A stretch of DNA of 64,000 nt from Streptomyces sp. TSRI0107 (GTDB lineage: Bacteria > Actinomycetota > Actinomycetes > Streptomycetales > Streptomycetaceae): the NCBI RefSeq assembly GCF_001905845.1, contig NZ_LIVZ01000003.1:496001-560000 (forward strand). Direction: 5' to 3'. This document shows, in pieces, positions 39,434 to 47,506 of this stretch. The notes under the pieces were generated by a model that worked only from the letters and a program-made list of their open reading frames with translations, was not told where the DNA came from and ran no database searches. The number at the start of each line of letters is the position of its first letter. Positions within the stretch are counted from its first letter, which is position 1. Both the position numbers and the translations under genes were made by a program.

Positions 39434-40849
39434 TCAGGCGGGCAGGCGGAAGTCGGCGACGCGGAGCGCCGACGGGGTCGTACCGCTGGACTTCTCCTGG
39501 TACATGACGGACAGCACACCGTCCTGCGCGATCCGTGTCTCGTCGACGACCACCTCGCCGAAGGCGTCGAGCCCCGCGCCGTCGTACAGCTGACGCCAGT
39601 CGCCGTACCCGGAGGCGGCGGAGGCCGCCGCGATCCTGCCGTACGGGAGGACGGCGTACGCGTTGTCGTACCCGTCCAGGACCAGCTTGGTGCGCTGGCT
39701 GGAGTTCAGCGGGACGGGGATCTCCGTCTTCCGCCAGCTGCCGGAGGCATCGCGGCGCACGTGGAAGGCGCGGCCGTTCGCGGTGCGGTCGGCGACGTAG
39801 TCCGTGGTGCACTGGCCGAAGCGGCCGGGCACGTAGGAGATGATCGCGTGTGGCCGGCCGGCCGAGTCGGTGGCCTGGCTCTCCTGGTTCATCAGGGAGT
39901 GATCGGGGTTCAGCGGGTCCACGACCAGACCCGCGTCGGTCACGGAGACCCGGTCGGAGCCCCCGGTGACGCCGACGACCGCGCCCTGGCCGTTGCGCCA
40001 GGTACGGCCCCGGTCGTCGGAGTACACGTAGCCGGTGTCGTGGTTGGTGATCCCGCCGCTCGCGCACATCACCGCGCCGTTCTGCTCCCGCCAGGTGAAG
40101 AAGGCGTGCAGCCGGCCGTGGCGGTCGTAGTCGATGCCGTGCAGGTACATGTTGCGGGCGGTGGACGAGCCGTGCTCGCTGGTGTACGTGCCGGTCGAGC
40201 CGGTCCACTCCCCCAGCGCCGTCCACCTGGTGCCGTCGTACTCGGCGAGGGCGTTGCGTCCGTTGCCGGAGACGCCGGCGCGGTAGCTGAGCTGGAGCCG
40301 GCCCTCGGGGGTGGCGACGAACTGCGGGTAGGTGAACCGGGAGGTGAGGGCGAGCCCGTCGAGTGTGCTCTGGGGCGCGCCGAAGCGGCTCGCGGTCCAG
40401 CTGGTGCCGGACGGGTCGTCCAGGAGTCCGGCGGCGGACTTCACGTAGGTGAACCCGTCGCTGTGGGAGTCCATGTTGAGGTGCAGCCGGCCGTCGGTCT
40501 TCGAGACGCCCATGGAGATGACGTTGTGGGAGTCGTCGTAGCGCAGCGTGTGGCCGGCCTCGACCGTCTGCCAGGTGCCGGAGCCGAGGGCGCGGCGGCC
40601 GACGACGGCGTTGCGGTCGGCGGTGTACCAGACGGCGTACTGGTGGCCCTTGTAGGTCAGCAGGCCGTTCTTCTGGAAGGAGTTGTTGTTGACCAGGCCG
40701 TCGTAGGACACGAAGTAGATCGCCCGGCTGTCCAGGGTGGTGGTTCCCGCCGGGGTGAGCGAGGGGCCGGGGCCGGCGGCCCGCGCGACGCCGGGGGCGG
40801 CGGCCGCGGCGGCCGCCAGGGCGGAGGCGAGCACGGTACGTCTTCTCAT
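39434..40849 (-). CDS. Secreted BNR_4-family beta-propeller, predicted rhamnosyl-glucuronate lyase type
   Basis: A 471-aa exported protein. The signal peptide MRRRTVLASALAAAAAAAPG is Tat-like, cleaved near residue 25. The mature part is a seven-bladed propeller of the BNR_4 family, with signature YDDSHNVISMGVS (His108), LHLNMDSHSDGFTYVKS (His129) and a conserved RFTYPQFVATPEGRLQLSYR blade. BNR_4 proteins include polysaccharide lyases acting at rhamnose-uronic acid linkages (ulvan lyases; Rha-alpha-1,4-GlcA lyase). Inside a rhamnose importer and catabolic locus, release of rhamnose or rhamnose-capped sugars from plant polysaccharide is a sound inference. ATG 40849 has GGAGCTC upstream; the gene starts 14 bp after rhaU. 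Confidence 0.87.
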   Translation of the reverse strand: MRRRTVLASALAAAAAAAPGVARAAGPGPSLTPAGTTTLDSRAIYFVSYDGLVNNNSFQKNGLLTYKGHQYAVWYTADRNAVVGRRALGSGTWQTVEAGHTLRYDDSHNVISMGVSKTDGRLHLNMDSHSDGFTYVKSAAGLLDDPSGTSWTASRFGAPQSTLDGLALTSRFTYPQFVATPEGRLQLSYRAGVSGNGRNALAEYDGTRWTALGEWTGSTGTYTSEHGSSTARNMYLHGIDYDRHGRLHAFFTWREQNGAVMCASGGITNHDTGYVYSDDRGRTWRNGQGAVVGVTGGSDRVSVTDAGLVVDPLNPDHSLMNQESQATDSAGRPHAIISYVPGRFGQCTTDYVADRTANGRAFHVRRDASGSWRKTEIPVPLNSSQRTKLVLDGYDNAYAVLPYGRIAAASAASGYGDWRQLYDGAGLDAFGEVVVDETRIAQDGVLSVMYQEKSSGTTPSALRVADFRLPA

Positions 40850-40863
40850 CCGGGAGCTCCAGG

Positions 40864-41184
40864 TCAGGCGAGGTGGAAGACCTCGGTGAGCGGCTTCATG
40901 GATTCGTCGGGCCGGGCCCCGTCCGGCGACTCGAAGAAGGGGGCCATCTCCGCCTGCCAGCGGGCGTTGACGTCCGTGGCCTCCATACCGGCGAGGGCGG
41001 CCTGGAAGTCCTCGGTCTCCAGGTAGCCGACGAGCAGGCCGTCGTCGCGCAGGAAGAGCGAGTAGTTGTGCCAGCCGGTGGCGGAGAGGGCGTCGAGCAT
41101 CTCCGGCCACACGGCGGCGTGGCGTTCGCGGTACTCGGCGATCTTGTCCTGGCGGACCTTGAGCAGGAAGCAGACGCGCTGCAT
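40864..41184 (-). CDS. rhaU: L-rhamnose mutarotase
   Basis: A 106-aa dimeric ferredoxin-like enzyme that interconverts alpha and beta anomers of L-rhamnose. Family motifs are VCFLLKVRQDKIAEYRERHA, VWPEMLDALSATGWHNYSLF and GLLVGYLETEDFQ; the catalytic His lies in RERHAAVWPEM. Also called RhaM (enteric) or RhaU (Rhizobium). It lies between the importer's binding protein and the propeller gene in the leftward operon. Full family length. Confidence 0.95.
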   Translation of the reverse strand: MQRVCFLLKVRQDKIAEYRERHAAVWPEMLDALSATGWHNYSLFLRDDGLLVGYLETEDFQAALAGMEATDVNARWQAEMAPFFESPDGARPDESMKPLTEVFHLA

Positions 41185-41214
41185 GAAGTACCAGCTCCCA
41201 AGAGGCGAAGGGAC

Positions 41215-42297
41215 TCAGAAGTCGTAGTCGTCGATGTTCTCGGCGTCGAACACGGTCGGCTTGCCCAGGCTGATCACGCCGTCCTTGCCGATGGTGTACT
41301 CGCCCATGCCGCCGGCGGTGAAGGTCTCGCCCTCCTTGCCGGTGATCTGCCCGGAGGCCAGGGCGACGGCGGTGCGGGCGGCCAGTTCGCCGAGCTTGGC
41401 CGGGTCCCACAGCTCGAACGCCTCGACGGTGCCGTTCTTGACGTACTTGCGCATGTCGTTCGGGGTGCCGAGGCCGGTCAGCTTGACCTTGCCCTTGTAC
41501 TTGGAGCCCGACAGGTACTGGGCGGCGGCCTTGATGCCGACGGTGGTCGGGGAGATGATCCCCTTCAGGTCCGGGTACTCCTGGAGCAGGCCCTGGGTCT
41601 GCTGGAAGGACTGCTGGGCGTCGTCGTTGCCGTACGCGACCTTCACCAGCTTCATGTCCTTGTACTTCGGATTCTTGAGCTCGTCCTTCATGAACTCGAT
41701 CCAGGTGTTCTGGTTGGTCGCGGTCTGCGCGGCGGACAGGATCGCGATCTCGCCCTTGTAGCCGATCTGCTCGGCGAGCAGCTGCACCTCGGTGCGGCCC
41801 AGGTCCTCGGCGGACGCCTGCGAGATGAAGGCGTTGCGGCAATCCGGCTTGGTGTCGGAGTCGTAGGTGACGACCTTGATGTCGTTGCTCATGGCCTGCT
41901 TCAGCGCGGTGCACAGGGCACCCGGGTCCTGCGCCGAGACGGCCATCGCGTCGACCTGCTGCTGGGTGAGCGTGTTGACGTAGGAGACCTGCCCGGAGGT
42001 GTCGGTGGCACTGGACGGCCCGACCTCCTTGTAGCTGGAGCCCAGCTCCTTCAGCGCCTTCTCGCCGCCCTTGTCGGCGGTGGTGAAGTACGGGTTGTTC
42101 ACCTGCTTCGGCAGGAACCCGACGGTGAGGCCCTTCTTCAGCTCGGCGTTCGGGTCCGCCTTGCCGGCGGTGGCGGCGGAACCGCCCTCGTTCGCGACGT
42201 CCTTCTTGGTGGTGCCGCCGCAGGCGGTGAGCGCCAGGGCGAGCGAGGTGGCGGTGGCGAGCGCCGCGCAGCTGCGGCGGAGGGCTGTCTTACGCAT
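41215..42297 (-). CDS. rhaS: L-rhamnose ABC importer, substrate-binding lipoprotein
   Basis: A 360-aa periplasmic-binding-protein type 1 lipoprotein. The signal ends in ALALTACGG (lipobox Cys near 26). The mature protein follows the autoinducer-2/rhamnose-binding branch: LTVGFLPKQVNNPYFTTADK, SAQDPGALCTALKQA, SDTKPDCRNAFI and GIISPTTVGIKAAAQYL. The neighbours and the RhaS/LsrB-like sequence point to L-rhamnose as ligand. Named as in the Rhizobium rhaSTPQ system and not related to the E. coli activator RhaS. AAAGGACG precedes ATG 42297. Confidence 0.93.
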   Translation of the reverse strand: MRKTALRRSCAALATATSLALALTACGGTTKKDVANEGGSAATAGKADPNAELKKGLTVGFLPKQVNNPYFTTADKGGEKALKELGSSYKEVGPSSATDTSGQVSYVNTLTQQQVDAMAVSAQDPGALCTALKQAMSNDIKVVTYDSDTKPDCRNAFISQASAEDLGRTEVQLLAEQIGYKGEIAILSAAQTATNQNTWIEFMKDELKNPKYKDMKLVKVAYGNDDAQQSFQQTQGLLQEYPDLKGIISPTTVGIKAAAQYLSGSKYKGKVKLTGLGTPNDMRKYVKNGTVEAFELWDPAKLGELAARTAVALASGQITGKEGETFTAGGMGEYTIGKDGVISLGKPTVFDAENIDDYDF

Positions 42298-42326
42298 GGC
42301 TGTCGTCCTTTACGAGGAAGGGCTGG

Positions 42327-43334
42327 TCATGAGGTGGGAGTCGAGGCGGCTCTGCGGCCCGCCCTCGCTGTGGAGATCTGACGTACGACCCGGGGGCCGA
42401 GCACGGAGAGAACGAGCAGGACGCCGGTGACGACGATCTGCGACTGGGCCGAGACGTCCTGGAGGCTCATCACGTTCTGCAACGCCCCCAGCAGGAACAC
42501 CCCGGCGATCGCACCGCCCAGCGTGCCCTTGCCGCCGTCGAAGTCGATGCCGCCGAGCAACACGGCCGCGACGACGGACAGTTCGAGCCCCGTCGCGTTG
42601 TCGTAGCGCGCGCTGGCGTAGTGCAGAGCCCAGAACACACCGGTGAGCGAGGCCATCAGGCCCGTCAGCGTGAACAGGATCAGCTTCTGCCGCTTGACCC
42701 GGATCCCGGCGAACCGCGCGGCCTCCTCGCTCGCCCCGATCGCGAACAGCGACCGCCCGAACGGCGTGGCGTGCAGCGCGATCACGGCGATCGCCAGCAG
42801 CACCAGGAACGGCAGGAACGCGTACGGGACGAACGTGTCGCCGATGCGGCCGGCCGCGAAGTCCAGGTACTGCGCGGGGAAGTCGGTCACGGCGTCGGAG
42901 CCGAGCACGATCTGCGCGATGCCCCGGTAGGCGGCGAGGGTGCCGATGGTCACGGCGAGGGACGGCAGCCCGAGCCTGGTCACGAGCAGGCCGTTGATCA
43001 GACCGCAGACCACGCCGAGCAGCAGACACAGCGGGATGATCGCCTCGATCGCCATGCCCTGGTTCCACAGCGCTCCCATCACCGCGCCGGACAGCCCGGC
43101 CGTGGAGGCGACGGAGAGGTCGATCTCGCCGGAGACGACGAGCAGGGTCATCGGCAGGGCGATCAGCGCGATGGGCAGGGTGTTGCCGATCAGGAACGAC
43201 AGGTTCAGCGCGTTGCCGAAGCCGTCGACGAAGGAGAACGAGAACAGCAGCAGGACGATCAGGAGCGCACCGACGGCTGAGTCCCACCTCTTCAGGGCGG
43301 ACCAACGGCTCACGCGCGTCAGGGACTCAGGCAT
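42327..43334 (-). CDS. rhaQ: Rhamnose ABC importer permease (RhaQ-like)
   Basis: A 335-aa RbsC-type membrane permease with about 10 hydrophobic segments. Family features: LLVVSGEIDLSVASTAGLSG, LPSLAVTIGTLAAYRGIAQI, FAIGASEEAARFAGIRVKRQ (the EAA-like loop contacting the ATPase) and LGGIDFDGGKGTLGGAIAGV. It overlaps the upstream permease by 8 bases, so the two are translationally coupled and likely form a heterodimer. Confidence 0.94.
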   Translation of the reverse strand: MPESLTRVSRWSALKRWDSAVGALLIVLLLFSFSFVDGFGNALNLSFLIGNTLPIALIALPMTLLVVSGEIDLSVASTAGLSGAVMGALWNQGMAIEAIIPLCLLLGVVCGLINGLLVTRLGLPSLAVTIGTLAAYRGIAQIVLGSDAVTDFPAQYLDFAAGRIGDTFVPYAFLPFLVLLAIAVIALHATPFGRSLFAIGASEEAARFAGIRVKRQKLILFTLTGLMASLTGVFWALHYASARYDNATGLELSVVAAVLLGGIDFDGGKGTLGGAIAGVFLLGALQNVMSLQDVSAQSQIVVTGVLLVLSVLGPRVVRQISTARAGRRAASTPTS

Positions 43335-44367
43335 GGCGGGCGTTCCTCTTCTTCAGGGCGTTGGCCACCCGCAGCGCGACGACGCGGTCGACCGCGATGG
43401 CGAGGATGAGCAGGATGCCGTTGATGGCGAGCACCCAGACCGAACTGACGCCGAGGGCGGGCAGCACACCGTTGACGGAGGTCAGCAGCAGCGCTCCGAG
43501 GGCCGCGCCGTAGACGCTGCCGGAGCCGCCGGTGAAGACCACTCCGCCGACGACGACCGCGCTGACGACGGTGAGTTCGTAGCCGTTGCCGGTGCCGGAG
43601 TCGACGTTGCCGAACCGGGCCAGGTACAGGGCGCCCGCGAGGCCGGCGAGGGCGCCGCAGAAGGTGTACGCGGCGAGGATCCGCTTGCGCACGGGGATGC
43701 CGGCGAGCCGGGCGGCCTCGGGGTTGGAGCCGAGCGCGTACAGCTCGCGGCCGCTGCCGAAGTGCTTGAGGTAGTACGCGGTCGCCACCAGCACGGCGAG
43801 CGCGATCAGCGCGAGGTACGGCACGGCGGAGACGCCGCCGGAGCCGAAGTCGACGAAGCCGCCGGGCAGGTCGGCCGCGGTGATCTGCCGGGAGCCGACC
43901 CAGATGGAGTCGATGCCCCGGATGACGTAGAGCGTGCCGAGGGTGACGACGAGCGCGGGCACCTGGCCGAGGCTGACCAGCAGTCCGTTGAGCAGTCCGA
44001 ATCCGACGCCCGTCAGCACGGCGAGGAGGACGGCCACCGCGGAGTTCCCGCCGCCCTGGAGGTACGTTCCGGCGGCGAAGGCGCTGATGCCCAGGGTCGA
44101 CCCGACCGACAGGTCGACGTTCCGGGTGATCACCACCAGGGACTGGCCGGTGGCGACCAGGACCAGGATGGTGGCGTTCAGCAGCAGGTCCTTGATGCCC
44201 TGCTCGGACAGGAACTCGCTGTTGCCGGCCTGGGTGACGGCGATCATCACCAGGAGGACGAGCAGGATGGCGAGCTCGCGCATCTTGAAGACGCGGTCGA
44301 CCAGACGGGTGCCGCTCGACTTGGGCACGTCCGTCACGGGAGCTGGCTGAGGGGTGGTCACCGTCAC
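43327..44367 (-). CDS. rhaP: Rhamnose ABC importer permease (RhaP-like)
   Basis: A 346-aa RbsC-type permease. Signature segments: [60 protein letters not shown] and [23 protein letters not shown] 44367 is chosen because it overlaps the rhaT stop in GTGA and gives the family length; GTG 44361 is a close alternative. The longer open frame upstream is only the repeat tract of rhaT read in another frame. Confidence 0.93.
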   Translation of the reverse strand: MTVTTPQPAPVTDVPKSSGTRLVDRVFKMRELAILLVLLVMIAVTQAGNSEFLSEQGIKDLLLNATILVLVATGQSLVVITRNVDLSVGSTLGISAFAAGTYLQGGGNSAVAVLLAVLTGVGFGLLNGLLVSLGQVPALVVTLGTLYVIRGIDSIWVGSRQITAADLPGGFVDFGSGGVSAVPYLALIALAVLVATAYYLKHFGSGRELYALGSNPEAARLAGIPVRKRILAAYTFCGALAGLAGALYLARFGNVDSGTGNGYELTVVSAVVVGGVVFTGGSGSVYGAALGALLLTSVNGVLPALGVSSVWVLAINGILLILAIAVDRVVALRVANALKKRNARHA

Positions 44368-45953
44368 GCGGCGGCCCTCCCGGTGGCTGCGGCCATCACG
44401 GTGGCTGCGGCCATCACGGTGGCTGCGGCCATCACGGTGGCTGCGGCCATCACGGTGGCTGCGGCCATCACGGTTTCCTCGGTGGCGTCGGAGCGCGGGA
44501 TCTCGGCGGTCAGCCGGCCCTCGTGCATCACCAGCACGCGGTCGGCCATGCCGAGGATCTCGGGCAGGTCGGAGGAGATCATCAGGACGGCCACGCCGTC
44601 GGCGGCGAGCTGCGACAGCAGGCGGTGCACCTCGGCCTTCGTGCCGACGTCGATGCCGCGGGTGGGCTCGTCGACGATCAGCACCTTGGGCCGGGTGGCG
44701 AGCCACTTGGCGAGGACGACCTTCTGCTGGTTGCCGCCGGACAGGGTGGAGACGGCGTCGGCGATCCGGGCGTACTTCACCTGGAGCCTGACCGCCCAGT
44801 CCAGGGAGCGGCTGCGTTCGGCGCCCCGGTCCATCAGGCCGGCCCGGACCGTCGTACGCAGGCCGGTGAGGCCGATGTTGCGCTCGATGGACATGTCCAT
44901 CAGCAGGCCCTGGGCGCGGCGGTCCTCGGGGACGAGGGCGAGCCCGGCGGCCATGGCGGTGGAGGGGGCGCCGTTGGCCAGGGCCCTGCCGTCGACGGTG
45001 ACCTCTCCGGCGTCCCGGCGGTCGACGCCGAAGACGGCGCGGGCGACCTCGGTGCGGCCGGCGCCGACCAGTCCGGCGAGGCCGACGATCTCGCCGCGCC
45101 GCACCTCGAAGGAGACGTCGGTGAAGACGCCCTCGCGGGTCAGCCGGCGCACGCTGAGCGCGACCTCGCCGGGTGCCACGTCCTGCTTCGGATACAGCTC
45201 GTCGAGGTCGCGGCCGACCATCCGGCGCACCAGGTCGTCCTCGGTCATGCCGGCGAGGGGTTCACTGGCGATCCAGGCGCCGTCGCGCAGGGTGGTGACC
45301 TTCTGGCAGATCTCGAAGATCTCCTCCAGCCGGTGCGAGATGAACAGGACGGCGGCGCCCTGTTCCCTGAGGGTGCGGACGACGCCGAAGAGGCGGGCGA
45401 CCTCGCTGCCGGTGAGCGCGGCGGTCGGCTCGTCCATGATCAGGACGCGGGCGTCGAAGGAGAGCGCCTTGGCGATCTCCACGATCTGCTGGTCCGCGAT
45501 GGACAGTCCGCGGGCCGGGCGGTCGGGGTCGAGGTCGACGCCGAGGCGCCGCATCAGGGCGGCGGTGGCGGCGTGGGTGGCCTTGTGGTCGATGCGGCCG
45601 AGGGCGCGCCGCGGCCGGCGGCCCATGAAGATGTTCTCGGCGATCGACAGGTCGGGGAAGAGCGTGGGCTCCTGGTAGATCACGGCGATTCCGGCGTCGC
45701 GGGCGTCGCCGGGGCCGTGGAAGACGACGGGCGCGCCGTCGAGCAGCACCTGGCCGGCGTCCGGCCGGTGCACTCCGGCGAGCGTCTTGATGAGGGTCGA
45801 CTTGCCCGCGCCGTTCTCGCCGGCGAGGGCGTGTACCTCGCCGGGGAACAGCTCCAGGGACACGTCCCGCAGGGCGCGTACGGCGCCGAAGGACTTGGAG
45901 ATGCCCTGGAGCGCGAGCACCGGGGTCGGCCCCGTGTCGGACGGGTGGGTCAT
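44364..45953 (-). CDS. rhaT: Rhamnose ABC importer, double ATPase with repeat tail
   Basis: A 529-aa sugar ABC ATPase with two nucleotide-binding domains. Domain 1 has Walker [10 protein letters not shown], signature LSIADQQ and Walker [12 protein letters not shown]; domain 2 has the degenerate Walker [20 protein letters not shown] and [12 protein letters not shown]. This matches RbsA/RhaT proteins. The enzyme proper ends near IPRSDATEE; a tail of five TVMAAA units plus TGRAAA, encoded by exact 18-bp repeats, is added before the stop. GAGGAG precedes ATG 45953. It is first in the leftward operon, driven from the promoter at 46031-46060. Confidence 0.95.
   Translation of the reverse strand: MTHPSDTGPTPVLALQGISKSFGAVRALRDVSLELFPGEVHALAGENGAGKSTLIKTLAGVHRPDAGQVLLDGAPVVFHGPGDARDAGIAVIYQEPTLFPDLSIAENIFMGRRPRRALGRIDHKATHAATAALMRRLGVDLDPDRPARGLSIADQQIVEIAKALSFDARVLIMDEPTAALTGSEVARLFGVVRTLREQGAAVLFISHRLEEIFEICQKVTTLRDGAWIASEPLAGMTEDDLVRRMVGRDLDELYPKQDVAPGEVALSVRRLTREGVFTDVSFEVRRGEIVGLAGLVGAGRTEVARAVFGVDRRDAGEVTVDGRALANGAPSTAMAAGLALVPEDRRAQGLLMDMSIERNIGLTGLRTTVRAGLMDRGAERSRSLDWAVRLQVKYARIADAVSTLSGGNQQKVVLAKWLATRPKVLIVDEPTRGIDVGTKAEVHRLLSQLAADGVAVLMISSDLPEILGMADRVLVMHEGRLTAEIPRSDATEETVMAAATVMAAATVMAAATVMAAATVMAAATGRAAA
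44382..44471. repeat. Five identical tandem 18-bp repeats in the rhaT 3' end
   Basis: Five exact copies of GGTGGCTGCGGCCATCAC without a single mismatch, followed by a diverged partial copy at 44371-44381. As the unit is a multiple of three, changes in copy number would keep the reading frame and only alter the length of the TVMAAA tail. Confidence 0.97.
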
Positions 45954-46004
45954 GGGGGCTCCTCGACGACGCGTGGGATCGGCGAGGCGGTCCGCACGGC
46001 GTCG

Positions 46005-46016
46005 TGAAAGGTTTCA
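46005..46016. promoter_or_regulatory. LacI-type operator downstream of the rhaT promoter
   Basis: TGAAAGGTTTCA is a palindrome except at its two central bases. It lies about 8 bases after the predicted leftward transcription start and 52 bp ahead of rhaT. A matching element sits in the same relative place on the rhaI side. Confidence 0.65.
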
Positions 46017-46030
46017 ACTGGGTTGCCGGG

Positions 46031-46060
46031 ACGTTAGGCAGGCCGGGCTTGTCACGTCAA
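46031..46060 (-). promoter_or_regulatory. rhaT promoter
   Basis: Read leftward: -35 TTGACG (46060-46055), an 18-base spacer and -10 TAACGT (46036-46031). Start expected near 46024. Confidence 0.55.
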
Positions 46061-46070
46061 TGGGGCAGTG

Positions 46071-46085
46071 TCGAAAAAATTTCGA
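46071..46085. promoter_or_regulatory. TCGAAA-N3-TTTCGA palindrome between the rha promoters
   Basis: A perfect 6-bp inverted repeat with AAA in the centre. It lies between the two divergent promoters, upstream of both, where an activator or a second repressor would bind. Confidence 0.5.
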
Positions 46086-46134
46086 TAGTCGAAGGTCACG
46101 GCGGGGTCACGACGAGCAGGGTTGGTCAGAGCGC

Positions 46135-46163
46135 TTGACACCCCTTCGGGTGGCTCATAGCTT
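46135..46163 (+). promoter_or_regulatory. rhaI promoter
   Basis: Consensus -35 TTGACA (46135-46140), a 17-base spacer and -10 TAGCTT (46158-46163). Start expected near 46170, about 56 bases ahead of the rhaI GTG. Confidence 0.7.
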
Positions 46164-46170
46164 GCCGTTC

Positions 46171-46182
46171 TGAATCGTTTCA
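46171..46182. promoter_or_regulatory. LacI-type operator at the rhaI transcription start
   Basis: TGAATCGTTTCA has the central CG and TGAA/TTCA arms of LacI-family sites and overlaps the predicted +1. Binding here would block rhaI transcription. The LacI gene at 38326 is the likely partner. Confidence 0.68.
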
Positions 46183-46225
46183 TTGAATCCGTAGCAGCAA
46201 CCCGTGTAGCAACAGGAGCCCAGCA

Positions 46226-47386
46226 GTGACCGATGTCGCCGCGGTGAAGGCCGCGCTCAGGACCCAGGCCGTCGAGACGCCGTCGTGGGCGTACGGGAAC
46301 TCCGGGACCCGTTTCAAGGTGTTCGCCCAGCAGGGCGTGCCCCGCGATCCGCGCGAGAAGCTGGACGACGCGGCGAAGGTGCACGAGTTCACGGGCGTCG
46401 CCCCGACCGTGGCCCTGCACATCCCGTGGGACAAGGTCGACGACTACGCGGCGCTCGCCGGGCACGCCGCGGAGCGCGGCCTGCGGCTGGGCGCGATCAA
46501 CTCCAACACCTTCCAGGACGACGACTACAGGCTGGGCAGCATCTGCCACCCCGACGCGGCGGTGCGGCGCAAGGCCGTCGGCCATCTGCTGGAGTGCGTC
46601 GACATCATGGACGCGACGGGCTCCAAGGACCTGAAGCTGTGGTTCGCCGACGGCACGAACTACCCCGGGCAGGACGACATCCGCGCCCGCCAGGACCGGC
46701 TCGCCGAGGGGCTGGCCGAGGTGTACGAACGGCTCGGCGACGGGCAGCGGATGCTGCTGGAGTACAAGTTCTTCGAGCCGGCGTTCTACACGACGGACGT
46801 GCCGGACTGGGGCACGGCGTACGCGCACTGCCTGAAGCTCGGGCCGAAGGCGCAGGTCGTCGTCGACACCGGGCACCACGCGCCCGGCACCAACATCGAG
46901 TTCATCGTCGCGACCCTGCTGCGCGAGGGGAAGCTCGGCGGGTTCGACTTCAACTCGCGGTTCTACGCCGACGACGACCTGATGGTGGGTGCGGCGGATC
47001 CCTTCCAGCTGTTCCGGATCATGTACGAGGTGGTCCGGGGCGGGGGGTTCACGCCCGAGGTCGCGTTCATGCTCGACCAGTGCCACAACATCGAGGCGAA
47101 GATCCCGGCGATCATCCGGTCGGTGATGAACGTGCAGGAGGCCACGGCGAAGGCGCTGCTCGTGGACGGTGACGCGCTGGCCGCCGCGCAGGCCTCCGGC
47201 GATGTGCTGGAGGCCAACGCGGTGCTGATGGACGCGTACAACACGGATGTGCGGCCGTTGCTGCGGGAGCTGCGGGAGGAGATGGGGCTGGACCCCGATC
47301 CGGTCGCGGCTTATCGGAAGTCCGGGTGGGCCGAGAAGATCGTCGCCGAGCGGGTCGGTGGGCAGCAGGCCGGTTGGGGGGCGTGA
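46226..47386 (+). CDS. rhaI: L-rhamnose isomerase
   Basis: A 386-aa TIM-barrel isomerase converting L-rhamnose to L-rhamnulose. It belongs to the RhaI type (Pseudomonas stutzeri-like) and not to enteric RhaA. Supporting segments: [74 protein letters not shown] (metal Glu) and [20 protein letters not shown] (metal Asp/His). GTG 46226 has CAGGAG upstream. First gene of the rightward rhamnose operon. Confidence 0.96.
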   Translation: MTDVAAVKAALRTQAVETPSWAYGNSGTRFKVFAQQGVPRDPREKLDDAAKVHEFTGVAPTVALHIPWDKVDDYAALAGHAAERGLRLGAINSNTFQDDDYRLGSICHPDAAVRRKAVGHLLECVDIMDATGSKDLKLWFADGTNYPGQDDIRARQDRLAEGLAEVYERLGDGQRMLLEYKFFEPAFYTTDVPDWGTAYAHCLKLGPKAQVVVDTGHHAPGTNIEFIVATLLREGKLGGFDFNSRFYADDDLMVGAADPFQLFRIMYEVVRGGGFTPEVAFMLDQCHNIEAKIPAIIRSVMNVQEATAKALLVDGDALAAAQASGDVLEANAVLMDAYNTDVRPLLRELREEMGLDPDPVAAYRKSGWAEKIVAERVGGQQAGWGA

Positions 47387-47435
47387 GCGTCATCGTCTGC
47401 CGGGTTCCGTGATCTTCGGACTGCGGGCCGTACGT

Positions 47436-47463
47436 GGCTGGTCGCGCAGTTCCCCGCGCCCCT
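47436..47463. repeat. Streptomyces-type dispersed intergenic repeat
   Basis: The 28-bp element beginning GGCTGGTCGCGCAGTTCC and ending CCCCGCGCCCCT resembles a short element found repeatedly between genes in many Streptomyces chromosomes (from memory). It lies in the 120-bp rhaI-rhaEW gap. Only one copy was noticed in this window. Confidence 0.6.
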
Positions 47464-47506
47464 GAGGGCGTCGCCGTCTCTCCCTTCTGAAAAGGACTGA
47501 ACAGTC

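Noticed and set aside
44382..44471. CRISPR-like array
   Set aside because: The five 18-bp units are contiguous without spacers and are in frame inside rhaT.
42940..45678. A 912-codon rightward open frame antisense to the rha importer
   Set aside because: It is the complement of two strongly supported ABC genes and has shadow-like Arg/Ser/Thr composition.
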